Origin: Flavobacterium gelidilacus DSM 15343
Lineage (GTDB): Bacteria; Bacteroidota; Bacteroidia; Flavobacteriales; Flavobacteriaceae
NCBI RefSeq assembly: GCF_000422685.1
Contig: NZ_KE383904.1
Span: 72,257-136,256, forward strand
Length of the DNA stretch: 64,000 nucleotides
Direction of reading: 5' to 3'
Part shown: one piece after another, positions 1 to 10,395 of the stretch
Layout: each line of letters starts with the position of its first letter
Position numbering within the stretch: position 1 is the stretch's first letter
Notes under the pieces: generated by a model
The model's database searches: none
Told to the model about the DNA's origin: nothing
Seen by the model: the letters and a program-made list of their open reading frames with translations, nothing else
Translations under genes and position numbers: made by a program

Positions 1-232
1 ATTTTGATTGAAGCAATAATTCATTTTGAAAATACCCTTTGTATTGAAGTTTTTGTTCTAAAGATTTTTGTTCTTCAATAATAGAAGCAACGTTTATGTG
101 TTTTTTGATAAAACCTATGCTGTCAATTGTTCTTGTTTCTACTGCATTGCTTCCTTCAACAATCATTTCAAATTTTTGTGAAAATGAGAGTTGACAGCAA
201 AATAGGATTAATAAGAATAATAAGTTTTTCAT
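1..232 (-). CDS. N-terminal part of a secreted or envelope protein (partial)
   Basis: Reading the minus strand from the ATG at 232-230 gives 77 codons running off the window edge. The product begins MKNLLFLLILFCQLSFSQ, a clear signal peptide with a likely cleavage after the serine. The mature part is polar and ends with an L..KGYFENEL pattern that faintly recalls a POTRA repeat of BamA/TamA-type outer membrane proteins. That resemblance is an impression only, and the function is left open. It is divergent from rpsL, with about 200 bp of AT-rich DNA between them. Confidence 0.6.
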   Translation of the reverse strand, partial: MKNLLFLLILFCCQLSFSQKFEMIVEGSNAVETRTIDSIGFIKKHINVASIIEEQKSLEQKLQYKGYFQNELLLQSK

Positions 233-350
233 GGCATTTATCTAACGCAAAAAAACAAAATTAATTTCAAATAAACTTTTAAAACTCTAATTGATTATAT
301 CAAATGTAAAAGTATTGAGCAACAAAGTTTTGAAAATTAATAAATTAGAT

Positions 351-380
351 TTGTTTTCTTAAAATTTATTCATACATTTG
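351..380 (+). promoter_or_regulatory. Promoter of the rpsL operon
   Basis: TTG at 351-353 and TACATTTG at 373-380 match the Bacteroidota TTG / TAnnTTTG pattern with 19 bp between them. It lies 54 bp before the rpsL ATG. Confidence 0.75.
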
Positions 381-434
381 CAACCCGTAAAAAAGCGGGA
401 ATTAATAAATCACAAGAAAAATTAGTATTTAATT

Positions 435-818
435 ATGCCAACAATTCAACAATTAGTAAGACTAGGGAGAACCCAAATGACTAAGAAGAGTAAATCGGCT
501 GCTTTAGATTCTTGTCCTCAAAGAAGAGGAGTATGTACGCGTGTTTACACTACTACACCAAAAAAACCAAACTCTGCAATGCGTAAAGTTGCAAGGGTTC
601 GTTTGACAAATGGTAAAGAAGTGAATGCTTACATTCCTGGAGAAGGACACAATCTACAAGAGCACTCGATAGTATTAGTTAGAGGTGGAAGAGTAAAAGA
701 TTTACCAGGAGTTAGATACCACATCGTACGTGGTGCTTTAGACACTGCCGGAGTAAGCGGTAGAACACAAAGAAGATCTAAGTATGGTGCAAAACGTCCA
801 AAAGACGCTAAAAAGTAA
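435..818 (+). CDS. rpsL: 30S ribosomal protein S12
   Basis: S12 lies at the decoding centre of the small subunit. The 127-residue product has the full family length and both hallmark segments: [16 protein letters not shown], and [13 protein letters not shown] with the Asp89 that is methylthiolated in many bacteria. Lys43 and Lys88, where streptomycin-resistance changes usually fall, are both the wild-type lysine, so the sequence predicts no S12-mediated resistance. It is the first gene of the rpsL-rpsG-fusA-rpsJ unit and has its own promoter upstream. Confidence 0.98.
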   Translation: MPTIQQLVRLGRTQMTKKSKSAALDSCPQRRGVCTRVYTTTPKKPNSAMRKVARVRLTNGKEVNAYIPGEGHNLQEHSIVLVRGGRVKDLPGVRYHIVRGALDTAGVSGRTQRRSKYGAKRPKDAKK

Positions 819-910
819 ATCAAAAATCAGTCTAGAGAATAATGTTTAAATGTATGAAAGTATTGTGCTTTCTGCTTTTGATTGTTAAACTTTGACACAA
901 ACGAAAAGAA

Positions 911-1387
911 ATGAGAAAAAGAGCGGCAAAAAAAAGACCCCTTTTACCAGATCCAAAATTTAACGATCAGTTGGTAACGCGTTTTGTGAACAACTTAATG
1001 TGGGATGGTAAGAAATCAACAGCTTTTAAAGTTTTTTATGATGCATTAGACATCGTAGAGGCAAAAAAAGGTGATAATGAAAAATCAGCTTTAGAATTAT
1101 GGAAAGACGCTTTAACAAACGTTATGCCTCACGTAGAAGTACGTAGTCGTAGAGTTGGTGGAGCTACATTCCAAATACCTATGCAAATTCGTCCAGATAG
1201 AAAAATTTCTACTGCAATGAAATGGTTAATTCTTTATGCTAGAAAAAGAAATGAGAAATCTATGGCTGGAAAATTGTCATCAGAAATTTTAGCAGCAGCT
1301 AAAGAAGAAGGTGCAGCAGTTAAGAAAAGAATGGATACTCACAAAATGGCAGATGCAAACAAAGCATTCTCACACTTTAGATTTTAA
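911..1387 (+). CDS. rpsG: 30S ribosomal protein S7
   Basis: S7 nucleates assembly of the 30S head and contacts the E-site tRNA. The product is 158 residues, normal for the family. It begins [17 protein letters not shown] and contains the conserved segment [18 protein letters not shown]; the C-terminal part includes [15 protein letters not shown]. It lies 92 bp after rpsL and 9 bp before fusA, the classical str-operon order. No separate promoter is evident in the 92-bp gap. Confidence 0.98.
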   Translation: MRKRAAKKRPLLPDPKFNDQLVTRFVNNLMWDGKKSTAFKVFYDALDIVEAKKGDNEKSALELWKDALTNVMPHVEVRSRRVGGATFQIPMQIRPDRKISTAMKWLILYARKRNEKSMAGKLSSEILAAAKEEGAAVKKRMDTHKMADANKAFSHFRF

Positions 1388-1396
1388 TAAAAAGAA

Positions 1397-3553
1397 ATGG
1401 GAAGAGATTTAAAATATACAAGAAATATAGGAATTGCTGCTCACATTGATGCTGGTAAAACAACAACAACTGAGCGTATATTATTCTATACTGGAAAATC
1501 ACACAAAATTGGTGAAGTACATGATGGTGCTGCAACAATGGACTGGATGGCACAAGAGCAAGAAAGAGGTATTACAATTACTTCTGCTGCTACAACTTGT
1601 GAATGGAATTTTCCAACAAAACAAGGTACAATTTTACCGGAATCAATACCTTATCACTTTAACATTATCGATACTCCAGGTCACGTTGACTTTACAGTAG
1701 AGGTAAACCGTTCGTTACGTGTATTAGATGGTTTAGTTTTCTTATTTAGTGCTGTTGATGGTGTTGAGCCTCAGTCAGAAACTAACTGGAGATTAGCGGA
1801 TCAATACAGAGTCCCAAGAATGGGGTTTGTTAACAAGATGGACCGTCAAGGGTCTAACTTTTTAATGGTATGTCAACAAGTTAGAGATATGCTAAAATCA
1901 AACGCAGTTGCAATTACATTGCCAATTGGAGAAGAAAATGATTTTAGAGGTGTGGTTGACTTAGTGAAAAATCAAGCTATTGTATGGCATGACGAAACAT
2001 TAGGAGCTACTTTCGATATTATTGACATTCCGGCTGATATGGTTGATGAAGTTAAAGAATACAGATCTATCCTTATAGAAGCAGTTGCTGATTATGATGA
2101 GAATCTGTTAGAAAAATTCATGGAAGATGAGAGCTCTATTACTGAGGAAGAAATCAATAACGCTTTAAGAGCGGCTACTATGGATATGGCTATCATTCCA
2201 ATGATTGCAGGTTCTTCTTTCAAAAATAAAGGAGTTCAATTTATGTTGGATGCGGTTTGTAAATATTTACCATCTCCAATGGATAAAGAAGGTATCGAAG
2301 GGATTCATCCTGATGATGCTGATTTATTAGAAGAAGATCAAAAGAAAATTTTACGTCGTCCAGATGTGAAAGAACCGTTTGCTGCTCTTGCATTTAAAAT
2401 TGCTACTGACCCTTATGTTGGTCGTTTAGCTTTCTTTCGTGCATATTCAGGTCGTTTAGATGCTGGTTCGTATATTTTAAATACACGTTCTGGAAATAAA
2501 GAGAGAATTTCTCGTATCTACCAAATGCATGCTAACAAGCAAAACCCAATCGATTATATCGAAGCTGGAGATATTGGAGCAGCAGTTGGATTTAAAGATA
2601 TCAAGACTGGAGATACAATGTGTGATGAAAAACACCCAATTATTCTTGAGTCAATGAAATTCCCTGATCCGGTAATTGGTATTGCGATTGAGCCTAAAAC
2701 AAAAGCTGACGTTGATAAGATGGGTATGGCTTTAGCTAAATTAGCTGAAGAGGATCCAACTTTCACAGTTAGAACGGATGAAGCTTCAGGTCAAACTATT
2801 ATTTCAGGAATGGGTGAGTTACACTTAGATATTCTTGTAGATAGAATGAGACGTGAATTTAAAGTTGAAGTTAACCAAGGTGAACCTCAAGTTGAATACA
2901 AAGAAGCATTCACAAAATCAGCTTCGCATAGAGAAACATATAAAAAACAATCTGGAGGTCGTGGTAAATTCGGTGATATCGTATTTACATTAGAACCAGC
3001 AGAAGATGTTGATGGAAAACCAGCTGTAGGTTTACAGTTCGTAAATGCAGTAAAAGGTGGTAACGTTCCTAAAGAATTTATACCAGCTGTTGAAAAAGGT
3101 TTCCGTGAAGCAATGAAAACTGGTCCATTAGCAGGGTATGCTGTGGATAGTTTAAGAGTTACATTGTCAGATGGATCTTTTCACCCTGTGGATTCTGATG
3201 CTCTTTCTTTTGAGTTAGCAGCAAAAATGGGATACAAAGAAGTGGCGAAAGCTGCAGGAGCTGTAGTTCTTGAACCTATCATGAAAATCGAAGTTATTAC
3301 TCCAGAAGAAAACATGGGTGATATCGTTGGTGACTTAAATCGTCGTAGAGGACAAGTTAATGATATGGGTGATAGAAGTGGTGCAAAAACTATTAAAGCA
3401 GATGTGCCTTTATCTGAAATGTTTGGTTATGTTACAACATTAAGAACATTATCATCAGGTAGAGCAACTTCTACAATGGAGTTTTCTCACTACGCAGAAA
3501 CACCTTCGAATATTTCAGAAGAGGTAATCAAAAAAGCAAAAGGTAACGCTTAA
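1397..3553 (+). CDS. fusA: Elongation factor G
   Basis: EF-G is the GTPase that drives translocation of tRNA and mRNA on the ribosome. The 718-residue product shows all GTP-binding motifs: AHIDAGKT at residues 15-22 (P-loop), RGITI (switch I), DTPGH (switch II) and NKMD. Length and domain order (G, II, III, IV, V) are normal. It starts 9 bp after rpsG and ends 11 bp before rpsJ. tuf, which often follows fusA in other bacteria, is absent here. Confidence 0.98.
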   Translation: MGRDLKYTRNIGIAAHIDAGKTTTTERILFYTGKSHKIGEVHDGAATMDWMAQEQERGITITSAATTCEWNFPTKQGTILPESIPYHFNIIDTPGHVDFTVEVNRSLRVLDGLVFLFSAVDGVEPQSETNWRLADQYRVPRMGFVNKMDRQGSNFLMVCQQVRDMLKSNAVAITLPIGEENDFRGVVDLVKNQAIVWHDETLGATFDIIDIPADMVDEVKEYRSILIEAVADYDENLLEKFMEDESSITEEEINNALRAATMDMAIIPMIAGSSFKNKGVQFMLDAVCKYLPSPMDKEGIEGIHPDDADLLEEDQKKILRRPDVKEPFAALAFKIATDPYVGRLAFFRAYSGRLDAGSYILNTRSGNKERISRIYQMHANKQNPIDYIEAGDIGAAVGFKDIKTGDTMCDEKHPIILESMKFPDPVIGIAIEPKTKADVDKMGMALAKLAEEDPTFTVRTDEASGQTIISGMGELHLDILVDRMRREFKVEVNQGEPQVEYKEAFTKSASHRETYKKQSGGRGKFGDIVFTLEPAEDVDGKPAVGLQFVNAVKGGNVPKEFIPAVEKGFREAMKTGPLAGYAVDSLRVTLSDGSFHPVDSDALSFELAAKMGYKEVAKAAGAVVLEPIMKIEVITPEENMGDIVGDLNRRRGQVNDMGDRSGAKTIKADVPLSEMFGYVTTLRTLSSGRATSTMEFSHYAETPSNISEEVIKKAKGNA

Positions 3554-3564
3554 TTCTAAAGAAA

Positions 3565-3870
3565 ATGAGTCAAAAAATCAGAATAAAATTAAAATCTTAC
3601 GATCACATGTTGGTAGATAAATCTGCTGAAAAGATTGTAAAAACTGTTAAAAGTACAGGTGCTGTTGTAACTGGACCAATTCCATTACCAACACACAAAA
3701 AGATTTTTACTGTGTTGCGTTCACCACACGTAAACAAAAAATCGCGTGAGCAATTTGAACTTAGTTCATACAAAAGATTGTTAGACATTTATAGTTCTTC
3801 TTCTAAGACTATTGATGCTTTAATGAAATTGGAATTGCCAAGTGGTGTTGAAGTAGAGATTAAAGTATAA
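3565..3870 (+). CDS. rpsJ: 30S ribosomal protein S10
   Basis: S10 is a component of the 30S head and, as NusE, a partner in transcription antitermination. The 101-residue product is full length, begins [18 protein letters not shown] and contains the conserved GPIPLPT and [14 protein letters not shown] segments. It is 11 bp after fusA. It is separated from rplC by a strong terminator and a new promoter, so here S10 belongs to the fusA transcript and not to the downstream S10-type operon. Confidence 0.98.
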   Translation: MSQKIRIKLKSYDHMLVDKSAEKIVKTVKSTGAVVTGPIPLPTHKKIFTVLRSPHVNKKSREQFELSSYKRLLDIYSSSSKTIDALMKLELPSGVEVEIKV

Positions 3871-3893
3871 TTTCATACACTGTTAAGTCAGTT

Positions 3894-3932
3894 TAAAAAA
3901 AACCGCTAGTATTTGTTTACTGCGGTTTTTTT
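3894..3932 (+). terminator. Rho-independent terminator after rpsJ
   Basis: An A-run followed by ACCGC (left arm to 3906) pairs with GCGGT (3922-3926), giving a GC core flanked by A/T pairs and a run of seven T. The loop is about 15 nt. Confidence 0.8.
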
Positions 3933-3992
3933 AATCTTTAATGCTATGTTTTTTACTTAATTATTCATTTAAAAATAGTTAAGTAATTAATT

Positions 3993-4023
3993 TTGTATTA
4001 ATTAAATAAAATTTATATATTTG
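3993..4023 (+). promoter_or_regulatory. Promoter of the rplC-rplQ operon
   Basis: TTG at 3993-3995 and TATATTTG at 4016-4023 are separated by 20 bp, a good Bacteroidota match. A leader of about 65 nt follows before rplC. Confidence 0.75.
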
Positions 4024-4096
4024 CACCCTTGTAAAAAAGAGTGTGTATATATTATATACACAAAAAAATTAAGTAGTAATTAATAATTAGTTTAAT

Positions 4097-4714
4097 ATGT
4101 CTGGGTTAATCGGAAGAAAAATTGGCATGACTAGCATCTTTGATGAGAACGGGAAGAATATTCCTTGTACTGTAATTCAAGCTGGTCCATGCGTAGTTAC
4201 CCAAGTCAGAACCATAGCGGTTGACGGGTACGAAGCTCTTCAACTTGGTTTCGATGACAAAACTGACAAACACTCTATTAAAGCAGAAGAAGGTCACTTC
4301 AAGAAAGCAGGAACAGATGTTAAGAAGAAAGTCGTTGAATTCAAGTATTTTGAAGAAAAACACAACTTAGGTGATGTGTTGAATGTGGATTTATTCACGG
4401 AAGGAGAATTTGTAGATGTACAAGGTGTATCTAAAGGTAAGGGTTTTCAAGGGGTTGTTAAGCGTCACGGATTTGGTGGTGTTGGACAAGCAACTCATGG
4501 TCAACATAACCGTTTAAGAGCGCCAGGTTCAGTTGGAGCTTCTTCTTATCCATCTAGAGTATTCAAAGGAATGCGTATGGCTGGAAGAATGGGTACAGAT
4601 AACGTAACAATTCAGAATCTTAGAGTTTTAAAAGTCGTTGCAGACAAAAACCTTTTAGTAGTAAAAGGATGTGTGCCAGGACATAAAAACTCTTACGTAA
4701 TCATTCAGAAGTAA
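4097..4714 (+). CDS. rplC: 50S ribosomal protein L3
   Basis: L3 is an early 23S-binding protein that reaches towards the peptidyl transferase centre. The 205-residue product starts [15 protein letters not shown]. It contains the long central finger with [30 protein letters not shown] and [11 protein letters not shown], all diagnostic. It is the first gene after the operon promoter. Its TAA overlaps the rplD ATG by one base, suggesting translational coupling. Confidence 0.98.
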   Translation: MSGLIGRKIGMTSIFDENGKNIPCTVIQAGPCVVTQVRTIAVDGYEALQLGFDDKTDKHSIKAEEGHFKKAGTDVKKKVVEFKYFEEKHNLGDVLNVDLFTEGEFVDVQGVSKGKGFQGVVKRHGFGGVGQATHGQHNRLRAPGSVGASSYPSRVFKGMRMAGRMGTDNVTIQNLRVLKVVADKNLLVVKGCVPGHKNSYVIIQK

Positions 4715-5343
4715 TGGAAGTAAAAGTATTAGATGTAAACGGAAAAGAAACTGGGAGAAAAGTACAACTTTCTGATTCAGTATTCGCAATTGAACCAAAT
4801 AATCACGCTGTATACCTTGATGTTAAGCAATATTTAGCTAACCAAAGACAAGGAACGCACAAAGCTAAAGAAAGAGCTGAAGTTGCGGGAAGTACTCGTA
4901 AGATAAAAAAACAAAAAGGAACAGGAACTGCCAGAGCTGGTAGTGCTAAAAACCCTTTGTTTAAAGGTGGAGGAACAGTATTCGGACCTAGACCAAGAAG
5001 TTATTCATTCAAATTGAATAAATCTTTAAAGCGTTTAGCAAGAAAATCTGCCTTCTCAATCAAAGCAAAAGAAGATAATTTAGTAGTAGTTGAAGACTTC
5101 AATTTTGAAACTCCAAACACTAAAAATTTCATTAACGTTTTGAAAGCTTTAGGGTTAGATAATAAAAAATCTCTATTTGTGTTGGGTGATTCAAATAAAA
5201 ATGTATATTTGTCGTCACGCAATTTAAAAGGGTCTAGTGTAATAACTACCTCAGAGTTAAGTACTTATGGTATTTTAAATACTAATAAATTAGTCTTAAT
5301 GGAGAGTTCGTTAGAAGGAATTGAAACTAATTTAAGTAAATAA
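4714..5343 (+). CDS. rplD: 50S ribosomal protein L4
   Basis: L4 lines the upper exit tunnel; in E. coli it also regulates the S10 operon, which is not shown here. The product is 209 residues. The extended loop is visible as KKQKGTGTARAGSAKNPLFKGGGTVFGPRPR, followed by the globular C-terminal half. It overlaps rplC by one base and sits 6 bp before rplW. No L4-type leader structure was recognised upstream of rplC. Confidence 0.97.
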   Translation: MEVKVLDVNGKETGRKVQLSDSVFAIEPNNHAVYLDVKQYLANQRQGTHKAKERAEVAGSTRKIKKQKGTGTARAGSAKNPLFKGGGTVFGPRPRSYSFKLNKSLKRLARKSAFSIKAKEDNLVVVEDFNFETPNTKNFINVLKALGLDNKKSLFVLGDSNKNVYLSSRNLKGSSVITTSELSTYGILNTNKLVLMESSLEGIETNLSK

Positions 5344-5349
5344 GAAGGT

Positions 5350-5640
5350 ATGAATGTTATAATTAAACCTATCATTACTGAAAAAATGACAAAAGACGGT
5401 GAAATTTTTAACCGTTTTGGTTTTGTAGTTGACAAAAAAGCAAACAAAATACAAATTAAGAAAGCTATTGAGGCTTCTTATGGAGTAACTGTTGAAAATG
5501 TTAACACAATGAATTACAGATCTGATAGATCGGTTAAATACACTAAGAGTGGTTTAATCGTTGGTAAAACAAATGCTTATAAAAAAGCAGTTGTACAACT
5601 GAAAGAAGGAGAAGCAATAGACTTTTATAATAATATCTAA
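5350..5640 (+). CDS. rplW: 50S ribosomal protein L23
   Basis: L23 sits at the exit tunnel mouth, where trigger factor and SRP dock. The 96-residue product begins MNVIIKPIITEKMT, with the family motif P(I/L)(I/V)TEK, and continues with NRFGFVVDKKANKIQIKKAIEASYGV, also typical. It lies tightly between rplD (6 bp) and rplB (9 bp). Confidence 0.97.
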   Translation: MNVIIKPIITEKMTKDGEIFNRFGFVVDKKANKIQIKKAIEASYGVTVENVNTMNYRSDRSVKYTKSGLIVGKTNAYKKAVVQLKEGEAIDFYNNI

Positions 5641-5649
5641 TAAAACAAG

Positions 5650-6474
5650 ATGTCAGTTAGAAAATTAAAACCTATTACCCCAGGACAGCGATTTAGAGTT
5701 GTAAATAGCTTTGACACTATTACAACTGATAAGCCGGAGCGAGCATTGCTAGCACCGAAAAAACGTTCAGGAGGTAGAAATAGTCAAGGAAAGATGACCA
5801 TGCGCTACACAGGTGGTGGTCACAAACAAAAGTATCGTATTATCGATTTTAAAAGAACTAAGCACGGAATTCCTGCTACAGTTAAAACAATTGAATACGA
5901 TCCAAATCGTTCAGCATTCATTTCATTGCTTGCATATGTAGATGGAGAAAAAACTTACGTAATTGCGCCAAATGGTTTACAAGTTGGTCAAACAGTAGTT
6001 TCAGGTCCAGATGCGATTCCAGAAATTGGAAACACTTTACTTTTAAGTAAAATTCCTCTAGGAACAGTTATATCATGTATTGAATTAAGACCAGGTCAAG
6101 GAGCAGTTATTGCTCGTTCGGCAGGTACTTTTGCTCAATTGATGGCAAGAGATGGAAAATATGCTACAATTAAAATGCCTTCAGGTGAAACAAGATTAAT
6201 CTTGCTTACTTGTTCAGCAACAATTGGAGCGGTTTCGAACTCTGATCACCAATTAATCGTATCTGGTAAAGCAGGTAGATCAAGATGGTTAGGAAGAAGA
6301 CCAAGAACTAGACCAGTAGCTATGAATCCAGTTGATCACCCTATGGGAGGTGGAGAAGGACGCTCTTCAGGAGGTCATCCACGATCAAGAAAAGGAATAC
6401 CAGCTAAAGGTTATAGAACTCGTTCTAAGGTTAACCCGAGTAGTAAGTATATTGTTGAACGCAGAAAGAAATAA
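5650..6474 (+). CDS. rplB: 50S ribosomal protein L2
   Basis: L2 is required for subunit association and supports the peptidyl transferase centre. The 274-residue product contains [19 protein letters not shown] near the N-terminus. The C-terminal block [20 protein letters not shown] includes the conserved histidine of the VDHPHGGG-type motif; here the motif reads DHPMGGGEG, as in other Bacteroidota. Length and position between rplW and rpsS are standard. Confidence 0.98.
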   Translation: MSVRKLKPITPGQRFRVVNSFDTITTDKPERALLAPKKRSGGRNSQGKMTMRYTGGGHKQKYRIIDFKRTKHGIPATVKTIEYDPNRSAFISLLAYVDGEKTYVIAPNGLQVGQTVVSGPDAIPEIGNTLLLSKIPLGTVISCIELRPGQGAVIARSAGTFAQLMARDGKYATIKMPSGETRLILLTCSATIGAVSNSDHQLIVSGKAGRSRWLGRRPRTRPVAMNPVDHPMGGGEGRSSGGHPRSRKGIPAKGYRTRSKVNPSSKYIVERRKK

Positions 6475-6484
6475 TTAGATAGAC

Positions 6485-6763
6485 ATGGCACGTTCATTAA
6501 AAAAAGGACCATTTGTACATTATAAGTTAGAGAAAAAAGTTCAAGCTAATATTGAAGGAGGTAATAAAGGTGTTGTTAAGACTTGGTCTAGAGCATCAAT
6601 GATTACTCCAGATTTTGTTGGACAAACGATAGCTGTTCATAATGGTCGTCAATTTGTTCCAGTATATGTTACTGAGAACATGGTAGGACATAAATTAGGA
6701 GAATTTTCACCAACAAGATCTTTTAGAGGTCACGCAGGTGCAAAAAATAAAGGTAAAAAATAA
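6485..6763 (+). CDS. rpsS: 30S ribosomal protein S19
   Basis: S19 is a 30S head protein that complexes with S13. The 92-residue product begins [15 protein letters not shown] and includes [24 protein letters not shown] and [16 protein letters not shown], all signature segments. It lies 10 bp after rplB and 6 bp before rplV. Confidence 0.98.
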   Translation: MARSLKKGPFVHYKLEKKVQANIEGGNKGVVKTWSRASMITPDFVGQTIAVHNGRQFVPVYVTENMVGHKLGEFSPTRSFRGHAGAKNKGKK

Positions 6764-6769
6764 GAAGCA

Positions 6770-7180
6770 ATGGGAGTTCGTAAAAGAGAAACAGCAGATG
6801 CAAGAAAAGAGGCTAATAAGTCTATCGCTTTTGCCAAATTAAATAACTGCCCTACTTCACCTAGAAAAATGCGCTTAGTTGCGGATATGGTAAGAGGTCA
6901 AAAAGTAGAACTAGCTCTTAATGTTTTAAGATTTAGTACTAAAGAAGCTTCAAGAAAATTAGAAAAACTATTGTTGTCAGCTATTAATAACTGGTCGCAA
7001 AAAAATAGTGAAGCTAGTCTTGAAGATGCAGGTTTATTTGTAAAAGAGATTAGAGTAGATGGTGGAGCGATGTTAAAAAGACTTCGTCCAGCACCTCAAG
7101 GTCGTGCACACAGAATAAGAAAACGTTCTAATCACGTTACAATCGTATTAGGGCAATTAGATAACACACAAAGCAATTAA
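6770..7180 (+). CDS. rplV: 50S ribosomal protein L22
   Basis: L22 extends a beta-hairpin into the exit tunnel, where macrolide-resistance changes can occur. The 136-residue product is a little longer than E. coli L22 because of a basic N-terminal extension. It contains [21 protein letters not shown] and the hairpin region [22 protein letters not shown]. The tunnel hairpin shows no obvious insertion. Confidence 0.97.
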   Translation: MGVRKRETADARKEANKSIAFAKLNNCPTSPRKMRLVADMVRGQKVELALNVLRFSTKEASRKLEKLLLSAINNWSQKNSEASLEDAGLFVKEIRVDGGAMLKRLRPAPQGRAHRIRKRSNHVTIVLGQLDNTQSN

Positions 7181-7188
7181 TAAACAGT

Positions 7189-7923
7189 ATGGGACAAAAG
7201 ACAAATCCAATAGGGAATAGACTTGGTATCATCAGAGGTTGGGACTCAAACTGGTACGGTGGAAATGATTACGGTGATAAAATCGCTGAAGATTATAAAA
7301 TCAGAAAGTATATCCACGCTCGTTTATCAAAAGCTAGTGTATCAAAAATAATTATCGAGAGAACTTTAAAACTTGTAACCGTTACTATCACTACTGCTAG
7401 ACCTGGTATTATTATCGGAAAAGGTGGTCAAGAGGTAGACAAGTTAAAAGAAGAACTTAAGAAAATTACTGACAAAGAAGTTCAAATCAACATTTTCGAA
7501 ATCAAAAGACCTGAACTTGATGCCCTATTAGTAGGAGCAAGTATCGCACGTCAAATTGAGAATAGAATTTCTTACAGAAGAGCAATCAAAATGGCTATCG
7601 CAGCAGCTATGAGAATGAACGCAGAAGGTATTAAAGTACTTATTTCTGGTCGTTTAAATGGAGCTGAAATGGCACGTTCTGAGCAATTCAAAGAAGGTAG
7701 AATTCCTTTGTCAACTTTCAGAGCTGATATTGATTATTCATTATCTGAAGCACATACTACTTATGGTAGAATGGGTATTAAAGTATGGATAATGAAAGGT
7801 GAGGTTTACGGTAAAAGAGATCTTTCCCCGTTAGTTGGTATGGACAAAAAACAGTCTAAATCTTCAGGATCTTCATCTTCTAAAAGAGATGGTGGTAGAC
7901 CAAACAATCGCAAAAGAAAGTAA
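7189..7923 (+). CDS. rpsC: 30S ribosomal protein S3
   Basis: S3 forms part of the mRNA entry tunnel and its helicase activity. The 244-residue product starts [24 protein letters not shown]. It carries a KH domain with [15 protein letters not shown] and the C-terminal domain with [13 protein letters not shown] Ser/Lys/Arg-rich low-complexity tail closes the protein (about residues 220-244), as often seen in Bacteroidota. Confidence 0.98.
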   Translation: MGQKTNPIGNRLGIIRGWDSNWYGGNDYGDKIAEDYKIRKYIHARLSKASVSKIIIERTLKLVTVTITTARPGIIIGKGGQEVDKLKEELKKITDKEVQINIFEIKRPELDALLVGASIARQIENRISYRRAIKMAIAAAMRMNAEGIKVLISGRLNGAEMARSEQFKEGRIPLSTFRADIDYSLSEAHTTYGRMGIKVWIMKGEVYGKRDLSPLVGMDKKQSKSSGSSSSKRDGGRPNNRKRK

Positions 7924-7943
7924 TTATTTAAACTAAAGAAAAA

Positions 7944-8369
7944 ATGTTACAGCCTAAAAGAACAAAATACCGTAAGGTACAAAAGGGTAGAATGAAAGGA
8001 AATTCTCAAAGAGGACATGTACTTTCTAGTGGAATGTTTGGAATTAAATCGGTTCATGAAAAAGGAGTATTCTTAACTTCACGTCAAATCGAAGCTGCGC
8101 GTATCGCTGCAACTCGTTTTATGAAGAGAGAAGGTCAATTATGGATCAATGTTTTCCCAGACAAACCTATTACTAAGAAGCCTCTTGAGGTACGTATGGG
8201 TAAGGGTAAAGGTGCAGTCGAATATTGGGCTGCAGTTTGTAAACCTGGTAAAATAATGTTTGAAGTTGGTGGTGTTCCACTATCAGTTGCAAAAGAAGCT
8301 TTACGTCTAGCAGCACAAAAACTTCCAGTGAAAACTAAGTTTGTTGTTGCAAGAGACTTTGAAGCATAA
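7944..8369 (+). CDS. rplP: 50S ribosomal protein L16
   Basis: L16 helps shape the A-site of the large subunit. The product is 141 residues. It begins [19 protein letters not shown] and contains [32 protein letters not shown], with the arginine in VRMGKG that is hydroxylated in some bacteria. It is 20 bp after rpsC. rpmC begins 13 bp after its stop. Confidence 0.98.
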   Translation: MLQPKRTKYRKVQKGRMKGNSQRGHVLSSGMFGIKSVHEKGVFLTSRQIEAARIAATRFMKREGQLWINVFPDKPITKKPLEVRMGKGKGAVEYWAAVCKPGKIMFEVGGVPLSVAKEALRLAAQKLPVKTKFVVARDFEA

Positions 8370-8382
8370 TCACAAATTAATT

Positions 8383-8571
8383 ATGAAACAATCAGAAATT
8401 ATAAGTCTATCAGCAACTGAGTTACAAGAAAAACTTAGCCAGTTAAAGAAAACATACGCTGATCTAAAGAATGCTCATGCGATTTCTCCTATTGAGAATC
8501 CATTACAACTAAGAGCTTTAAGAAGGTCTGTTGCTAGAGTTACTACTGAATTGACTAAAAAGTTACAATAA
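8383..8571 (+). CDS. rpmC: 50S ribosomal protein L29
   Basis: L29 is a small helical protein at the exit tunnel. I place the start at the ATG at 8383, giving 62 residues beginning MKQSEIISLSATELQEKL. An upstream in-frame extension would overlap rplP and is not family-like. The two-helix pattern with a KKTYADLKNAHA..PIENPLQLR core is normal for the family. Confidence 0.95.
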   Translation: MKQSEIISLSATELQEKLSQLKKTYADLKNAHAISPIENPLQLRALRRSVARVTTELTKKLQ

Positions 8572-8588
8572 TTGTACACTGCTGAAAG

Positions 8589-8846
8589 ATGGAAAAAAGA
8601 AATTTAAGAAAAGAAAGAATTGGGGTTGTTACTAGCAACAAAATGACTAAGTCTATTGTTGTCTCTGAAACAAGAAGAGTAAAACACCCTATGTATGGTA
8701 AGTTCGTGTTAAAAACTAAAAAATACGTTGCACACGACGAAATAAACGACTGTAACATTGGAGATACTGTAAAGATCATGGAAACAAGACCTATGAGTAA
8801 ATCAAAATGTTGGAGATTAGTTGAAATCATTGAAAGAGCTAAATAA
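8589..8846 (+). CDS. rpsQ: 30S ribosomal protein S17
   Basis: S17 is a primary 16S rRNA binding protein with an OB fold. The 85-residue product includes [37 protein letters not shown] and [16 protein letters not shown], which match the family signature. It sits 17 bp after rpmC and 2 bp before rplN. Confidence 0.97.
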   Translation: MEKRNLRKERIGVVTSNKMTKSIVVSETRRVKHPMYGKFVLKTKKYVAHDEINDCNIGDTVKIMETRPMSKSKCWRLVEIIERAK

Positions 8847-8848
8847 TT

Positions 8849-9217
8849 ATGGTACAGCAAGAATCAAGATTAAAAGTAGCAGACAATACAGGAGCAAAAG
8901 AAGTTTTGACTATCCGTGTATTAGGAGGAACGAAACGTCGTTATGCCTCTGTAGGTGATAAAATTGTAGTTTCTATAAAAGACACTGCTCCTAACGGAAG
9001 TGTGAAAAAAGGAGCTGTATCAACTGCAGTTGTTGTACGTACCAAAAAAGAAGTGAGAAGAGCTGATGGATCTTATATCCGTTTTGACGATAACGCATGT
9101 GTATTGTTAAACGCTGCAGGTGAAATGAGAGGGACTCGTGTTTTTGGACCAGTTGCCAGAGAACTTCGTGAAAAACAATTCATGAAAATTGTATCATTAG
9201 CACCAGAGGTGCTTTAA
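8849..9217 (+). CDS. rplN: 50S ribosomal protein L14
   Basis: L14 forms intersubunit bridges and is the binding site of the silencing factor RsfS. The 122-residue product begins [27 protein letters not shown] and includes [18 protein letters not shown] and [14 protein letters not shown], all diagnostic. Spacing to its neighbours is 2 and 9 bp. Confidence 0.98.
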   Translation: MVQQESRLKVADNTGAKEVLTIRVLGGTKRRYASVGDKIVVSIKDTAPNGSVKKGAVSTAVVVRTKKEVRRADGSYIRFDDNACVLLNAAGEMRGTRVFGPVARELREKQFMKIVSLAPEVL

Positions 9218-9226
9218 TTCTAAAAA

Positions 9227-9544
9227 ATGATGACAAAGTTAAAAGTAAAATCAGGAGATTTAGTTAGAGTAATTGCTGGAGACCATAAAGGTGAAGAAGG
9301 TAAAATCGTAACTATTCTACGTGAAAAAAATAAAGCGATTGTTGAAGGTGTAAATATGGTTTCAAAGCATACTAAACCTAGCGCAACTAATCCACAAGGT
9401 GGAATCGTAAAGAAAGAAGCTGCTGTTCATATTTCAAACTTGTCTTTAATCGACCCTAAGTCAAAAGAAACGACTAAAGTTGGTTATAAACAAGAAGGAG
9501 ATAAGAAAGTGAGATTCTCAAAAAAATCTAATCAAGTATTATAG
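9227..9544 (+). CDS. rplX: 50S ribosomal protein L24
   Basis: L24 initiates 50S assembly and sits near the tunnel exit. The 105-residue product has the KOW motif at its N-terminus ([21 protein letters not shown]), followed by [14 protein letters not shown]. Two adjacent ATG codons (9227 and 9230) are both possible starts. The stop lies 2 bp before the rplE ATG, so coupling is likely. Confidence 0.96.
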   Translation: MMTKLKVKSGDLVRVIAGDHKGEEGKIVTILREKNKAIVEGVNMVSKHTKPSATNPQGGIVKKEAAVHISNLSLIDPKSKETTKVGYKQEGDKKVRFSKKSNQVL

Positions 9545-9546
9545 TG

Positions 9547-10098
9547 ATGGCTTACATACCTAGACTAAAAGAAGAATATAAGAGCAGAGTAATTTCTGCA
9601 CTTACGGAAGAATTCGGTTACAAAAACGTAATGCAAGTTCCAAAACTTGAAAAAATCGTCGTAAGCCGTGGAGTTGGAGCAGCTGTTTCTGATAAGAAAT
9701 TAGTAGATTATGCTGTTGAAGAAATGACAAAAATTACCGGACAACAAGCGGTAGCTACTATTTCTAAGAAAGACGTTGCGTCTTTTAAATTAAGAAAAGG
9801 TATGCCAATTGGAGCTAAAGTAACTTTACGTGGAGAAAGAATGTATGAGTTTTTAGATAGACTTGTAACTTCAGCTTTACCTCGTGTAAGAGATTTTGGT
9901 GGAATTAAATCTGATGGATTTGATGGAAGAGGTAATTATAATTTAGGAGTTTTAGAACAAATCATTTTCCCAGAAATCGATATTGATAAAGTTAATAAAA
10001 TCTCAGGTTTTGATATTACATTCGTGACTTCAGCACCAACAGATAAAGAAGCAAAATCTTTATTAACAGAACTAGGATTACCTTTTAAAAAGAACTAA
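9547..10098 (+). CDS. rplE: 50S ribosomal protein L5
   Basis: L5 binds 5S rRNA and contacts P-site tRNA. I use the ATG at 9547, which gives 183 residues; an in-frame GTG one codon earlier overlaps the rplX stop. The product contains [41 protein letters not shown] and the C-terminal GLPF segment, as in the family. It is followed 3 bp later by rpsN. Confidence 0.97.
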   Translation: MAYIPRLKEEYKSRVISALTEEFGYKNVMQVPKLEKIVVSRGVGAAVSDKKLVDYAVEEMTKITGQQAVATISKKDVASFKLRKGMPIGAKVTLRGERMYEFLDRLVTSALPRVRDFGGIKSDGFDGRGNYNLGVLEQIIFPEIDIDKVNKISGFDITFVTSAPTDKEAKSLLTELGLPFKKN

Positions 10099-10101
10099 GA
10101 T

Positions 10102-10371
10102 ATGGCTAAAGAATCAATGAAAGCCCGCGAGGTAAAAAGAGAAGCAACAGTTGAAAAGTATGCTGAAAAAAGGAAAGCTTTGAAAAAAGCTGGAGATTAT
10201 GAAGGTTTACAAAAATTACCTAAAAATGCATCTCCTGTACGTTTACACAATCGTTGTAAATTAACAGGGAGACCAAGAGGGTATATGCGTCAATTTGGAC
10301 TTTCTCGTGTTACATTCCGTGAAATGGCTAATCAAGGATTAATTCCAGGTGTTAAAAAAGCATCTTGGTAA
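10102..10371 (+). CDS. rpsN: 30S ribosomal protein S14, zinc-free form
   Basis: S14 is a late-assembly 30S head protein. The 89-residue product is of the long type. Its C-terminus carries [27 protein letters not shown] and ends KKASW. Only one cysteine is present, so the CxxC pairs of the zinc-binding form are missing. Its last codons overlap the -33 element of a probable promoter for rpsH. Confidence 0.97.
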   Translation: MAKESMKAREVKREATVEKYAEKRKALKKAGDYEGLQKLPKNASPVRLHNRCKLTGRPRGYMRQFGLSRVTFREMANQGLIPGVKKASW

Positions 10372-10395
10372 TCTCGCAATAAGTTTGTACTTTTG
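10365..10395 (+). promoter_or_regulatory. Internal promoter for rpsH and downstream genes
   Basis: TTG at 10365-10367 (inside the rpsN end) and TACTTTTG at 10388-10395, with 20 bp between, fit the Bacteroidota consensus. The remaining 82 nt to rpsH would form a leader, in which TGGTT (from about 10418) and AACCA (near 10455) can pair around an inner TTGGT/ACCA-like stem. Confidence 0.5.

Noticed and set aside
435..823. Antisense open frames within ribosomal protein and other genes
   Set aside because: They mirror real genes on the opposite strand and have no family-like product.
8341..8382. Longer start for L29 overlapping rplP
   Set aside because: The extra 14 residues are encoded inside rplP and do not resemble L29.
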